Assembly: GCA_903872075.1 (NCBI GenBank)
Contig: CAIQJF010000005.1
Coordinates: 37,934-101,933, forward strand
Origin: an uncultured Caulobacteraceae bacterium
GTDB taxonomy: Bacteria > Pseudomonadota > Alphaproteobacteria > Caulobacterales > Caulobacteraceae
Reading direction: 5' to 3'
DNA: 64,000 bases
In this document: positions 37,222 to 46,632 of the stretch, one piece after another
Layout of the letters: each line of letters starts with the position of its first letter
How positions within the stretch are numbered: the stretch's first letter is position 1
Notes under the pieces: generated by a model
Databases searched by the model: none
Seen by the model: only the letters and a program-made list of their open reading frames with translations
Told to the model about the DNA's origin: nothing
Program-made: the position numbers and the translations under genes

Positions 37222-38271
37222 ATGACCGCTCAAGACACTCTTCGCAGCCCCGCCGCCCTGGCCCGCGCCGGCCTTGTCGCATCCTCGCGACTGGCTGAGC
37301 TTGAGCGCGTCGCCGCGCGATACGCTGTCGCCGTGACGCCGGCCATGGCTGAGCTGATCGACGCCGACGATCCGGCCGACCCCATCGCGCGGCAATTCCT
37401 GCCCGCCCCAGAAGAACTCCTGGCGACGCCGGGCGAGCTGACGGACCCCATCGGCGACGTGCCGCACACGCCGGTCGAGGGCCTGATCCACCGCTACCCC
37501 GACCGGGTGCTGCTCAAGCTCACCCACAGCTGCGCTGTCTATTGCCGGTTCTGCTTCCGCCGCGAGGTGGTGGGGCCGGCCGGGGCGGGCAATCTCTCGC
37601 CCGAGAACTTCGCCGCGGCCGTAGCCTATATCGCCGCCCACCCGGCGATCTGGGAGGTGATCCTCAGCGGTGGCGATCCACTCATCCTCTCGCCCCGGCG
37701 TCTAAGAGACGTGATGACCGCCCTGGCCGCCATCGATCACGTCAAGGTGGTGCGCATTCACACCCGCGTTCCTGCCGTCGATCCGGATTCGATCACCGCC
37801 GATCTGGTCGCAGCCCTGAAATGCGCGGGCAAGGCGGTCTATGTGGCCCTGCACGCCAACCATCCGCGTGAACTCACCCCCGCGGCCCGCGACGCCTGCG
37901 CGCGGCTGGTCGACGCCGGTCTGCCCATGATCGGCCAGACCGTGCTCCTGGCGGGGGTTAACGACGATCCGGCGGTGCTGGGCGATCTCATGCGGGCCAT
38001 GGTCGAGACCCGGATCAAGCCCTACTATCTGCACCATGGCGATATGGCGCCGGGCACGGCCCACTTCCGCACCTCAATCGCCGGCGGCCAGGCGCTGATG
38101 CGCGCGCTGCGGGGCGATCTGTCGGGCCTCTGCCAGCCGACCTATGTACTGGACATCCCGGGCGGACACGGCAAGGTCCCGGTCGGGCCGGCCTATGTCG
38201 TCGAATGCGGCGGGGGGGACTCGAAGATCGAGGATCCTCGCGGAGATATCCATGCGTATCCGGAGCGCTGA
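37222..38271 (+). CDS. epmB: EF-P beta-lysylation protein EpmB, KamA-family radical SAM
   Basis: A 349-residue radical SAM, PLP-dependent lysine 2,3-aminomutase. The [4Fe-4S] cluster binds C104, C108 and C111 (SCAVYCRFCFRR); SGGDPLILS is the SAM-contacting GGDP motif, and K318 in GGHGKVP is the expected PLP lysine. It converts lysine to beta-lysine for EpmA to load on EF-P. The N-terminal region is full length but lacks the long C-terminal extension of free lysine aminomutases, which favours EpmB. ATG 37222 lies 86 bases after epmA; efp follows 87 bases later. Confidence 0.92.
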   Translation: MTAQDTLRSPAALARAGLVASSRLAELERVAARYAVAVTPAMAELIDADDPADPIARQFLPAPEELLATPGELTDPIGDVPHTPVEGLIHRYPDRVLLKLTHSCAVYCRFCFRREVVGPAGAGNLSPENFAAAVAYIAAHPAIWEVILSGGDPLILSPRRLRDVMTALAAIDHVKVVRIHTRVPAVDPDSITADLVAALKCAGKAVYVALHANHPRELTPAARDACARLVDAGLPMIGQTVLLAGVNDDPAVLGDLMRAMVETRIKPYYLHHGDMAPGTAHFRTSIAGGQALMRALRGDLSGLCQPTYVLDIPGGHGKVPVGPAYVVECGGGDSKIEDPRGDIHAYPER

Positions 38272-38358
38272 CGTCGCGCCAAATCGCGGCGCCTAGAAGA
38301 CGACTGGCGATTTCGCCGCCGATCGAATAGGTACGCCCGATCTTTCAAAGGGACTCAA

Positions 38359-38928
38359 ATGGTCAAGGTTGCGGCTAGCTCGCTCAGAAAAGGCAACGTC
38401 GTCGACGTCGACGGCAAGCTCTACGTCATTCTGAAGCTCGAAAACATTCACCCGGGCAAGGGCACGCCCGTCACCCAACTCGACATGCGGCGCATCAGCG
38501 ACGGTGTGAAGGTGTCCGAACGCTGGCGCACCACCGAGTCGGTGGAGAAAGCCTTCGTCGACGAGCGCTCCTTCAACTTCCTCTACAAGGACGCCGAGGG
38601 CTATCACTTCATGAACCCGGACAACTACGATCAGATCGTGGTGACCGAGGATGTGGTGGGCGACATGGCCGTCTATCTTCAGGACGGCATGACCGTGACC
38701 CTGCTGACCCACGAAGACGTGGCCCTGTCCCTGGAACTGCCCGCCCGGGTGACGTTGGAAATCGTCGAGACCGAACCGGTGACCAAGGGCCAGACGGCGT
38801 CCGGTTCCTACAAGCCCGCCAAGCTCGACAACGGTGTCCGCACCATGGTGCCCACCTACATCACCGTCGGCACCCGTGTCGTGGTCATGACCGAGGACGG
38901 ATCGTTCCTGGAACGCGCCAAGGATTGA
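38359..38928 (+). CDS. efp: Elongation factor P
   Basis: A 189-residue translation factor that binds between the P and E sites and rescues ribosomes stalled on polyproline. The modified residue is K34 in NIHPGKGTP, matching the E. coli position that receives beta-lysine. The three OB/KOW-like domains are present, with [19 protein letters not shown] and [26 protein letters not shown] at the C-terminus. Its modification genes epmA and epmB are just upstream. The same window encodes a TpsA protein with long Thr-Pro and Pro-Pro-Ala tracts, the latter a likely EF-P client. Confidence 0.96.
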   Translation: MVKVAASSLRKGNVVDVDGKLYVILKLENIHPGKGTPVTQLDMRRISDGVKVSERWRTTESVEKAFVDERSFNFLYKDAEGYHFMNPDNYDQIVVTEDVVGDMAVYLQDGMTVTLLTHEDVALSLELPARVTLEIVETEPVTKGQTASGSYKPAKLDNGVRTMVPTYITVGTRVVVMTEDGSFLERAKD

Positions 38929-38960
38929 TCCCGTCCTGACGCGGCCGGCCGGGGAGCTGC

Positions 38961-40160
38961 TCAGATGGCCGGAACCCGCCGCCGCATCAGCCAGAGCACG
39001 CCGGCCAGCGAGAGAGCCGCCGCGCCGCTGACGGCCGCATCGGCCAGCAGGCTGCCGTTCAGCCCGCCGTGGCCATAGGCCTGACCGTCGATCATCTGCA
39101 TGTAGCTGAGCGGCAGGCTTGAGGCCGCGTTGAGCAGGGCGAACTGCGTCGACGCCAGCGGATTGTCGTGGCCGATGGTGCGCAGGATGATCACATTGCT
39201 GACCGAGAAGGCCGCGGCCTGGAAGACATTCTCCCCCAGCATGGCCAGGCCGAACGACGCCGGCGTGTGCGGAATGACGATCAGGCTCAGCGTGAACAGA
39301 GCGCCCACGCCGCCCACCAGCAGATAGAGCGGCCGGGGCGGGATGCGTTTGTCGAGCAACGGGATCGCCAGGCTGCCGGCCACGCCGGCCACCGCCACCC
39401 CGGCCCCGCCGATCAGGCCCACCAGGGCTTCCGACGTCCGGAAATCACCCCCCAAACCGCCGAGGGTATTGGTCAGGGCGAAGGACGCCGCGGGGGCGAG
39501 GAAAATCGCCAGGGTCCAGAGCACCGTGGGCCGCCGCAGAAGCGCCAGGACGTCGCGGGCGAAGGCGGCGAAGCTTTCCCGGGCCAGACGGCCATCCGCC
39601 GGCGGACAGGGCGTCAAGAGAAACAGGGGCGTGGCCAGCAGGACGGCGAGCGCCAGGATGGCTGCGCCGATCTCGTAGGGGAGATGCCGAAGCAGGGGGA
39701 TTGCGCCGGCCGCCGTCAGACCTCCGGCCCCGATATTGGCCACCGTGAACCAGGCGCCCAGGTCGCCCTTCTGCTCCGTCGAGGCCAGATTGCCGAACCA
39801 GCCGCCCACCGACGCCACGCAGAGGCCGATCGTCAGATTGCCCAACACGAGCAGGGCGGTCAGCGCCGCCAGATCATGGATCATCAACAGCGCCGCGAAC
39901 AGGGCCGCCGCGCCCAGCGCGGCGAAGATCAGGGCATAGGTTCGCCGGCTGAATTTCCAATCGAGAAGGGGGGAGAGGAGGAACCCGCTGAAACCCGGAA
40001 TCAGCGCCGTGGCGGTGACGGCCGCGATCTGGGACTCAGGCACATGATTGGCCGCCAGAAGTTGCGGCGTGGTGATCAGCATGACCGCGCCGAACACCCC
40101 AAGCGGTATGAACCCGAACCCCATCAACCACACCGGCGGTGTGGCGTCTCGTCGCGGCAT
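38961..40160 (-). CDS. MFS transporter (AmpG/PAT-like)
   Basis: A 399-residue permease with about 12 hydrophobic segments. PVWLMGFGFIPLGVFGAVMLITTPQLLA begins TM1; LLDWKFSRRTYALIF matches the loop of the acetyl-CoA/AmpG-like MFS branch, whose TM1-TM2 region lacks the sugar-transporter signature. A second half with GGAGVAVAGVAGSLAIPLLDKRIPPRPLYL repeats the loop motif. The start at ATG 40160 is preferred over 40220, which would prepend a basic, disordered head. The substrate is unknown; muropeptide or siderophore transport would be typical for relatives. It is convergent with efp. Confidence 0.85.
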   Translation of the reverse strand: MPRRDATPPVWLMGFGFIPLGVFGAVMLITTPQLLAANHVPESQIAAVTATALIPGFSGFLLSPLLDWKFSRRTYALIFAALGAAALFAALLMIHDLAALTALLVLGNLTIGLCVASVGGWFGNLASTEQKGDLGAWFTVANIGAGGLTAAGAIPLLRHLPYEIGAAILALAVLLATPLFLLTPCPPADGRLARESFAAFARDVLALLRRPTVLWTLAIFLAPAASFALTNTLGGLGGDFRTSEALVGLIGGAGVAVAGVAGSLAIPLLDKRIPPRPLYLLVGGVGALFTLSLIVIPHTPASFGLAMLGENVFQAAAFSVSNVIILRTIGHDNPLASTQFALLNAASSLPLSYMQMIDGQAYGHGGLNGSLLADAAVSGAAALSLAGVLWLMRRRVPAI

Positions 40161-40292
40161 GCGCCCTGTTCCCTGTCCGCGCCGGGAGGCGGCGGGTGGC
40201 CGCGCCGATCCGGAGAACAAGCCTTACCATGACCTCAGCCCGGCGAGACCGGCAAGAGATCGCCGTGGACCGATTGTCGCGGCGCCGCAGGA

Positions 40293-40991
40293 TCAGATGA
40301 GCGGTGGAATCCCAAGCGCCCGTTCGCGCGGACCGCGGGACCGTTCGTCCACGCGTAAGGCCAGGGGCTCTATCGGCCGCCAGGCCACGGCGCGCGCGGT
40401 TTCGGCTGCCACGCCCAGCATGCGGAGCTGGAGTTCGGCCACACGCGAGCCGGCCTCGGGCCCCTGGGCGCCCCTCAGCCGGCCGGCGAGGGCCGCCATG
40501 ATCATCGCGCCGAAGATGTCGATGGTCGGCCCGTCGATCTGGATGGTGAACGCCCCTTGGCGCACCCCGCGTTCCAGGTCAGCCCGCAGAAACGCCACCG
40601 CGCGATGGTGCAGCGCCGGCAACGCCCAGACGGCGCGCAGCAGCGCCCAGCCCCACTCCGGCCGGCTGCAGGCCAGATCGATGAACCGCCGGGTGGCCAG
40701 GGCCACGCGCTCCACGGCGTCCTCGATCTGCGACATGGCCTCGTCCAGCTGGCCCGCGACATCGCCGGCGATCCGCACGGCCACCTGGGCGATCAGGTCG
40801 TCCTTGTCCTTGAAGTGCACATAGAAGGTGCCGTTGACCACGTCGGCGGCCCTGGCGATTTCGTTCACCGACGCCGCTTCGAACCCCTCGCGCGCGAACA
40901 CCGACACGGCGGCATCCATCAGGCGCGCGCGGGTGCGCTCGCGCTTGCCGAGCTGTCGGGCCTCCCTGACGAACGGTCCTTCGGCGAGCAC
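40293..40991 (-). CDS. TetR/AcrR family transcriptional regulator
   Basis: A 232-residue repressor-type regulator. The helix-turn-helix region is KRERTRARLMDAAVSVFAREGFEAASVNEIARAADVVNGTFYVHFKDKDDLIA (about residues 16-68), a standard TetR head. The remaining 160 residues form a divergent ligand-binding domain. GTG 40991 with GAGAGGGAG upstream is chosen; the longer frame from 41072 would translate through the operator region. It is divergent from the VOC dioxygenase operon and is the obvious candidate to bind the palindromes at 41050-41070, derepressing with an aromatic ligand or CoA ester. Confidence 0.9.
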   Translation of the reverse strand: MLAEGPFVREARQLGKRERTRARLMDAAVSVFAREGFEAASVNEIARAADVVNGTFYVHFKDKDDLIAQVAVRIAGDVAGQLDEAMSQIEDAVERVALATRRFIDLACSRPEWGWALLRAVWALPALHHRAVAFLRADLERGVRQGAFTIQIDGPTIDIFGAMIMAALAGRLRGAQGPEAGSRVAELQLRMLGVAAETARAVAWRPIEPLALRVDERSRGPRERALGIPPLI

Positions 40992-41038
40992 CCGGATCTC
41001 CCTCTCATTCAGGCGCAGACTAGGGCGACGGCGTATAT

Positions 41039-41067
41039 TTGACAACACTCCCAATATTGGGAATATT
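41039..41067 (+). promoter_or_regulatory. Predicted sigma-70 promoter of the dioxygenase operon
   Basis: TTGACA (41039-41044, perfect -35 hexamer), a 17-base spacer and AATATT (41062-41067, four of six matches to TATAAT), with transcription expected to start near 41074, about 45 bases before the VOC gene ATG. The spacer and -10 lie inside the palindromes, so a bound repressor would block RNA polymerase. Confidence 0.65.
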
Positions 41068-41070
41068 CCC
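41050..41070. promoter_or_regulatory. Two overlapping 12-bp palindromes, probable TetR operator
   Basis: CCCAATATTGGG (41050-41061) and GGGAATATTCCC (41059-41070) are each perfect palindromes sharing the central GGG. They sit between the divergent TetR gene and the dioxygenase operon and overlap the predicted promoter. Such tandem sites suit binding of two TetR dimers. Confidence 0.7.
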
Positions 41071-41117
41071 ATTAATAGCCTGCTAGGCGGGCCGGGGTCG
41101 GGGCCGGGAGCGAAGCC

Positions 41118-42089
41118 ATGTCATCAGAACCGATCATCCGCGTCCGCGACGTCGCCTATCCGCGTCTGCAGGTTCCCGATCTGGACCTCATGGAGTCCTA
41201 TCTCCTCGATTTCGGGATGAAGCGCGCCGAACGCCGCCCGGGCGTTCTGTACATGCGCGGTGTCGGACCCGCGCCCTATGTCCATGTGATCCACGAGGGC
41301 CCGGCCGCCTTTCTCGGCTTCGCCTATCAGGCCGCGGCGCGGGACGATCTCGAACGCCTGGCCGCCGAGGAGGGCTTTTCTCCGGTCACGCCATTGAACG
41401 CGCCGGGCGGCGGGTGGCGCACCGCGACCCGCGATGCGACCGGTCTGGAGATCGAGGTGGTCCACGGCATCGCCCCGCGCGCGTCGACCGAGGACCGGTC
41501 GCCGCGGCCCCTGAACATGGGCGAGGCGTTCCAGCGCCTCGGCGCGCCGCAGCGCGTCGCGGCCGGACCGAGCCGGATCAAGCGTTTCGGCCACCTGGCC
41601 CTCAATGTGCGCGAGCCGGCCGCCGCCCTGGCCTGGCATCACGCGCGGTTTGGTCTGATCGCCTCCGACCGGATCAATCTGGCGCCCGGCATGCCCGTGG
41701 CCCTGTTCACCCGTTGCGACCGGGGTGACGAACCGGCCGACCACCACACGATTCTGTTCGCCAGCGACATGGCCTCCGGCGGCGTCCCGGGGCTGAACCA
41801 CCTGTCCTGGGAGGTCTGCGACATCGACGATGTCCTGCTCGGACGCGACCACATGGCCAGCAAGGGCCGAAGCCACGAATGGGGCGTCGGCCGTCACCTG
41901 CTGGGCAGTCAGGTGTTCGACTACTGGCGCGATCCCTGGGGCCACATCCACGAACACTGGACCGACGGCGATCAGTTCGACGCCAGCATCCCCCCCGGCG
42001 ACCATCCCATCGACATGGCCGCGGTCAGCCAGTGGGGCCCGAACATGCCGTCGACCTTCGGCCGCACCATTCCGCCGCAAACCGCCTGA
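41118..42089 (+). CDS. Two-domain VOC protein, extradiol dioxygenase-like
   Basis: A 323-residue type I extradiol dioxygenase-like protein made of two VOC domains. The N-terminal domain runs from VAYPRLQVPDLDLMESYLLDFG. The C-terminal catalytic domain has the expected 2-His-1-carboxylate set: His in FGHLALNV, His in LNHLSWEV and Glu in HIHEHW. Such enzymes cleave catechol rings between a hydroxylated and a neighbouring carbon using Fe(II) and oxygen. It is the first gene of a three-gene operon with an FAD hydroxylase and an SDR, and divergent from a TetR gene. The exact catechol is unknown. Confidence 0.87.
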   Translation: MSSEPIIRVRDVAYPRLQVPDLDLMESYLLDFGMKRAERRPGVLYMRGVGPAPYVHVIHEGPAAFLGFAYQAAARDDLERLAAEEGFSPVTPLNAPGGGWRTATRDATGLEIEVVHGIAPRASTEDRSPRPLNMGEAFQRLGAPQRVAAGPSRIKRFGHLALNVREPAAALAWHHARFGLIASDRINLAPGMPVALFTRCDRGDEPADHHTILFASDMASGGVPGLNHLSWEVCDIDDVLLGRDHMASKGRSHEWGVGRHLLGSQVFDYWRDPWGHIHEHWTDGDQFDASIPPGDHPIDMAAVSQWGPNMPSTFGRTIPPQTA

Positions 42090-42097
42090 GACGCGCC

Positions 42098-43768
42098 GTG
42101 ACAGACATCGAAACCACCGTCCTCGTGGTCGGGGGCGGGCCCGTCGGCCTGCTCGCCGCGCACCTGCTGGGCCGCCGGGGCGTGAAGACCCTTCTGGCCG
42201 AGAAGCATCTCTCGCGGCTTGAGGCGCCCAAGGCCCACGCCCTGAATCCCCGAAGCCTCGAGATCTGCGCCGCCGCCGGCCTGCCGATGGCGGATATCCT
42301 CGGCGCGGCCACGCCGACGGACGAGGGCCGCTGGGTGCGCATGGTCGAGACCCTTGCCAAACCCGAGATCGGCTCGCTGGCCTATGAACGCCAGGACGAT
42401 GCGGTCCGCGAGGTCACCCCCTGGCCGCTGATCAATATCGAGCAGCCGCGGTTCGAGGCCATTGTCGAGCGGGAGGCCACGGACCTTCGCGATGTCGAGA
42501 TCCGTCGCGGTCTTGAGTGGCAAAGCTGTGTTCAGATCAGCGACCAGGTGATCTCGACCCTCACCGACCGGTCCAGCGGCGAGACCGTCAAGGTCCGCAG
42601 CCGCTACCTGATCGCCGCCGACGGGGCGGGGAGCCGGGTCCGAGACGCCCTGGGCATCGCCATGGACGGCCCGGAGCGGCTGTCCAGCCAGATGATGATC
42701 CATTTCGAGGCCGACCTGCGGCCGGTGGTCGGCGACAAACCGGCCATTCTCTATTTCCTCTTCGGCCCCGGGGCCGGCGGCGTGCTGATCGCCTATGACA
42801 TCGGCCGCACCTGGGTGCTGATGCATCCCTGTGGGGCGGCCGAGACGCCCGCCGATTTCGACGCGGCGCGCTGCCTCGGCCTCGTGCGGGCCGCGATCGG
42901 CGTGGACACGGTCGATATCGCCATCAAGGGCGTTCGCTCCTGGGTGATGTCGGCTCAGATCGCGCGCCGCTACCGCGACGGCCGGGTGTTCCTGGTGGGA
43001 GATGCGGGGCACCGCTTCCCACCGACAGGAGGCCTGGGTCTCAACACCGGGGTCGGTGATATCGATAACCTGGCCTGGAAGATCGCCGCCGTGGAAGCGG
43101 GTTGGGCCGGTCCCGACCTGCTGGAAAGTTACGAATCCGAGCGGCGGGTCATCGCCCAGACCAATATGGGTCAGAGCCTGGCCAACGCCCTGCGCATCCG
43201 AATGCTGTTCGAAGCTCTGGGTTACGGCACGGGCCAGACCGTGGACGCCGACACGTTCGCCGCGCGGCTCGCCGATCCCGCCGCCCGCATCCAGGTGGAC
43301 GCGGCGGTGACGGCCCAGAAGGATCATTTCGACAGCCTGCGCCTGCAGCTGGGCTTCGCCTACGGCGGAACCCTGAAGGACGACGATCTGCTCCCGATCA
43401 GCCAGTTCACGCCCAAGGCCGTTGCGGGCGCGCGCCTGCCGCACATGGCGCTGGCGGATGGGCGATCGACCCTGGATCTCATCGCCTTTGAGGGCTTCAC
43501 CCTGCTGACCGGACCCGATCCCGAGGCCTGGCGGGGCTTCAAGGCGCCGCCGGGCGCGCCGCTGCGCCGCCTCGTGGCGGGAACGGACTTCGTGACCTCG
43601 GCCGGCGACTGGGCCGGCGCCATGGGCCTGTCGCGCGACGGCGCCCTGCTGGTCCGTCCCGACGGCCACATCCTCGACGTCGCGGTGACCGGCGCCCCGG
43701 CTGAGCTCGCCCGGCTGTCCGCGCGGCTGAAAGCCACTCTCGCGCCCGCCCTTGAAGGCGTCGCCTGA
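42098..43768 (+). CDS. FAD-dependent aromatic hydroxylase (MhpA/PheA-like)
   Basis: A 556-residue class A monooxygenase. The start is GTG 42098 (the frame is open far upstream but without homology). Residues 1-40 hold TTVLVVGGGPVGLLAAHLLG (FAD GxGxxG). ADGAGSRVRDALG is the DG motif (about 180-192), and VFLVGDAGHRFPPTGGLGLNTGVGDIDNLAWK is the GD motif (about 297-328). The C-terminal 150 residues form the thioredoxin-like domain of the phenol hydroxylase group. It would hydroxylate an aromatic ring to give the substrate of the upstream dioxygenase. It overlaps the SDR by one base. Confidence 0.92.
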   Translation: MTDIETTVLVVGGGPVGLLAAHLLGRRGVKTLLAEKHLSRLEAPKAHALNPRSLEICAAAGLPMADILGAATPTDEGRWVRMVETLAKPEIGSLAYERQDDAVREVTPWPLINIEQPRFEAIVEREATDLRDVEIRRGLEWQSCVQISDQVISTLTDRSSGETVKVRSRYLIAADGAGSRVRDALGIAMDGPERLSSQMMIHFEADLRPVVGDKPAILYFLFGPGAGGVLIAYDIGRTWVLMHPCGAAETPADFDAARCLGLVRAAIGVDTVDIAIKGVRSWVMSAQIARRYRDGRVFLVGDAGHRFPPTGGLGLNTGVGDIDNLAWKIAAVEAGWAGPDLLESYESERRVIAQTNMGQSLANALRIRMLFEALGYGTGQTVDADTFAARLADPAARIQVDAAVTAQKDHFDSLRLQLGFAYGGTLKDDDLLPISQFTPKAVAGARLPHMALADGRSTLDLIAFEGFTLLTGPDPEAWRGFKAPPGAPLRRLVAGTDFVTSAGDWAGAMGLSRDGALLVRPDGHILDVAVTGAPAELARLSARLKATLAPALEGVA

Positions 43769-44547
43769 TGGATCTCGGTCTCGAAGGCCGCCGCGCCCTG
43801 GTCTGCGCCTCATCGCAGGGTCTGGGCTGGGCCTGCGCCTTCGCCCTGTCTCGCGAGGGTGCGGTGGTGACGATCAACGGACGGGACGCGGCCAAGCTGA
43901 AGGCCGCTCGGGCCGCCATCGCCGCCGCCACAGGCCGGGAGGTGAGCGCCGTGGTCGCCGATCTCGGCGTCCCTGCGGACCGCGCCCGATTGCTGGCCGA
44001 GACGGGTGAGGTCGACATCCTGGTCAATAACAACGCCGGGCCGCCGCCGGGCGCCTTCCAGGCCTGGGACGAGGACGCCTGGCTGGGCGCGGTCAACGCC
44101 AACATGATCCCGGCCCTGATGCTCATCCGGGGCGTCCTGCCCGGCATGCGGGCGCGGAAGTTCGGCCGCATCGTCAACATCACCAGCGCCATGGTGAAGA
44201 CCCCGCTCGGCCCCATGGGCCTCTCCACGGCGGCCAGGGCCGGGCTCACCGCCGCCTGCAAGGCCCTCGTCCCCGAGGTCGCGCCCGACAATGTCACCCT
44301 CAACAGCCTCCTGCCCGAACGGTTCGACACCGAGCGCCAGCAGCAGATGGCCCGCCTGTCCATGGCCATGAAAGGGATCACCTACGAGGAGGCCCGCGCC
44401 GAGATCGCCGCCTCCATCGCCGCCAAACGATTCGGCCGGCCCGAGGAGTTCGGCGACGCCTGCGCCTATCTGTGCTCGGCCCAGGCAGGCTTCATCTCCG
44501 GCCAGCAGATCCAGCTCGACGGCGGCTCCTATCGCGGACTGATCTGA
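43768..44547 (+). CDS. SDR family oxidoreductase with atypical catalytic motif
   Basis: A 259-residue short-chain dehydrogenase-like protein with a slightly degenerate nucleotide site (VCASSQGLGWACAFAL) and NNNAGPPPG in place of NNAG. The usual YxxxK is missing: after NITSAMVKTPLGPMG the aligned segment is LSTAARAGLTA, so Ser and Arg stand where Tyr and Lys belong. Related SDRs with the same deviation exist, so this is a subclass and not a mutation of one gene. GFISGQQIQLDGGSYRGL ends it normally. It is third in the dioxygenase operon and may act as a reductase on ring-fission products or have a non-redox role. Confidence 0.88.
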   Translation: MDLGLEGRRALVCASSQGLGWACAFALSREGAVVTINGRDAAKLKAARAAIAAATGREVSAVVADLGVPADRARLLAETGEVDILVNNNAGPPPGAFQAWDEDAWLGAVNANMIPALMLIRGVLPGMRARKFGRIVNITSAMVKTPLGPMGLSTAARAGLTAACKALVPEVAPDNVTLNSLLPERFDTERQQQMARLSMAMKGITYEEARAEIAASIAAKRFGRPEEFGDACAYLCSAQAGFISGQQIQLDGGSYRGLI

Positions 44548-44562
44548 CGCCAGCGCCGGCGG

Positions 44563-46632
44563 TCAGTCGGCGAACAGATAGCGGCAGCTCTGGTCGGCGG
44601 GATCGCGCGTCTGGATGCGGTCGTACAGGCCGAGGTTCTCGGCTGTCGCCCGCTCCACGTCCTCCGGCAGCAGGAATCCCGCCGCCGCCTGCCGCGCCGC
44701 CGCGGCCTTGACCTTGTCGGCATAGGCCTCGCGGGTGGGGTAACGCGCCTCGAGGCTCGGCCGGGGATCGCCGGCCGCCCGGCGTTCGGCCTCGGTGCGG
44801 GCGAAGGGAACGAAGCTGCCGTCGAACCGCGCCGTCGCCCAGGCGAAGCCCGTCTCCGGCGCCCGCGGATTCCAGCCGGTGTGCGTGCCCAGCGGCGCCT
44901 GAAGCTCCACCAGCCGCACCCCGCCGCGGTCATTGCCGTCGCCGTCCGGGGCGGGGACACGTGTCTCATAGGCCGGACCGTGGACCGGCGGGACGGTGTC
45001 GGCGATCCCGCCGGCGGTGAATCGCGGCCCGAAATCCAGGCGCGGCTCCCGCAGGTTCTGCGCCGGCGGGGTCAGGCCGATCCCCTGCGGGAAGGCCGCC
45101 GCATAGTCCGCCGGGGTGGTCAGAGTTCCGTCGCCCAGGCGTGGATAGGCGCTGGCCGGCGGTTCCGCCTCGCCGGCGACCCATCGGTCCAGGGCCACGA
45201 TCAGCGCCCGCATGGCCAGGTAGTGGTCGGTGGTGGAGACGCAGTTCTGATAGGGCGCGCGCGTCCGCGAGCGGCCCACATAGTGCTGCGCGCCCATCAA
45301 GGCGTAGATTCGCGCGTCCGGCGCCGGGGCGACGTCCGCGGTCCCGTCCGGCGTGGTGGCGATGAGCGAGGCGCCGCGGTTCCAGAATTCCGCCGAGGTG
45401 TTGGCGATGATCAGCTTGGGCACGCGGCCCTGGGCGTCGCGCGCGTGATCGAGGAAGGAGGCCGTCACCCCGCTCACCGGATCACGTGACGGGGCGGTGG
45501 TGAAGGGAAAGGCGTCGGCGGGATAGTCGTGCTCCTCCAGCATCGAGGGATGCCGGGTCGGCTGGATGAAGCGGCTGTTGAATCCCGCCGATCCGCCCGC
45601 GCCGGGCACCTGCATATAGGCCCCCTGGAACGCCAGCCGGCCAGTCTCGTCCACGTCCAGCCCGTCGTGCAGCATCCGCCCGATCAGGCGGCCGGACTGG
45701 CTGATGCCGAAGATCAGGACCCGCCGGGGCGCCGGCGCGCTCTCGAACGGATGGTCGCGCATCCAGGCCAACAGATCGCGGATGCCGGCGAGCCCCGCGC
45801 CGGTCACGTAAGGGTCCCTGGCGAGATAGCTGACCTCATAGATCACCCCCGGCGTGAAGCCGCCGTCCAGGGCGATGCGTCCCGGTCCGCCTGGCCGCTC
45901 CGGCGCGACGAAGCGCCAGCGGTCGCGGGCGATCGGCGTTCGCGGGTCTTCGGGGCGCGCCCGCGTCGTCAGAACGGCGGCCGGATCGTCCGGCGTCGCC
46001 GGTTCATAGGTCAGGCCACGCATGCCGGCGTAGGCGGCCACCGGCGCCGGCGCGGAGACGGTGAACTCGTTTTCCACCTTTCCCGTGATCGGCGCGCCGC
46101 CGGGACCGCGGGCGACCGGCGGGGCGAACACCAGCGGCTTCGCCCCCGGCGCGCCGGGCGCCACGTCCCAGGTCCAGGCCGAGAACAGCAGGGTAAAACC
46201 GTGGCGCATCAGGAAGCCGTCGCCGGCGTCCGCCGCCGTGGTGGGATCGTTGTTGGCCGGGCTCGCCCCGTCCATCTGGCCGAGGATGGCGATGCCGCCC
46301 CGGTTGTTCACGTCATAGAGCAGGGCGCCTGCGGCGGCCTTCACCGGCCGCAGCATCACGAACTCGCTGGAGAACACCACACGGCCCCGGGAGTCGCGCG
46401 GCGCGAGCTTCAGGTCGACGATGGAGCCATTGGCCTTGGCGTTCGGATCGAGGGCGAACCAGGCCCGGCCGTGAATCTTCTCGTAAGGTCCGGCCGCGCC
46501 GAAGCTCACCACTGGCGCGAAGGCTGTCCGCTCCAGAACCTCCACCCGCTCGACCGCCGCGCCGGCCCGCATCGCCGCGCCACCCAGGATCAGTGACGCC
46601 AGCACGGCGATCCAAAGCCTCAGTGCGTTCAT
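44563..46632 (-). CDS. Exported alpha/beta-hydrolase domain protein (Abhydrolase_10 type)
   Basis: A 689-residue secreted hydrolase-like protein. ATG 46632, six bases after GGGGAG, gives a signal peptide (LWIAVLASLILGGAAMRAGA). The nucleophile elbow is GISQSGRLIGRML near residue 310. ALLYDVNNRGG, ARPEDPRTPI and WNPRAPETGFAW are motifs I associate with the large alpha/beta hydrolase domain family common in Caulobacterales and sphingomonads. The reaction is unknown; ester or lactone hydrolysis in the periplasm is a reasonable guess. It is divergent from the zinc dehydrogenase and convergent with the SDR. Confidence 0.83.
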   Translation of the reverse strand: MNALRLWIAVLASLILGGAAMRAGAAVERVEVLERTAFAPVVSFGAAGPYEKIHGRAWFALDPNAKANGSIVDLKLAPRDSRGRVVFSSEFVMLRPVKAAAGALLYDVNNRGGIAILGQMDGASPANNDPTTAADAGDGFLMRHGFTLLFSAWTWDVAPGAPGAKPLVFAPPVARGPGGAPITGKVENEFTVSAPAPVAAYAGMRGLTYEPATPDDPAAVLTTRARPEDPRTPIARDRWRFVAPERPGGPGRIALDGGFTPGVIYEVSYLARDPYVTGAGLAGIRDLLAWMRDHPFESAPAPRRVLIFGISQSGRLIGRMLHDGLDVDETGRLAFQGAYMQVPGAGGSAGFNSRFIQPTRHPSMLEEHDYPADAFPFTTAPSRDPVSGVTASFLDHARDAQGRVPKLIIANTSAEFWNRGASLIATTPDGTADVAPAPDARIYALMGAQHYVGRSRTRAPYQNCVSTTDHYLAMRALIVALDRWVAGEAEPPASAYPRLGDGTLTTPADYAAAFPQGIGLTPPAQNLREPRLDFGPRFTAGGIADTVPPVHGPAYETRVPAPDGDGNDRGGVRLVELQAPLGTHTGWNPRAPETGFAWATARFDGSFVPFARTEAERRAAGDPRPSLEARYPTREAYADKVKAAAARQAAAGFLLPEDVERATAENLGLYDRIQTRDPADQSCRYLFAD

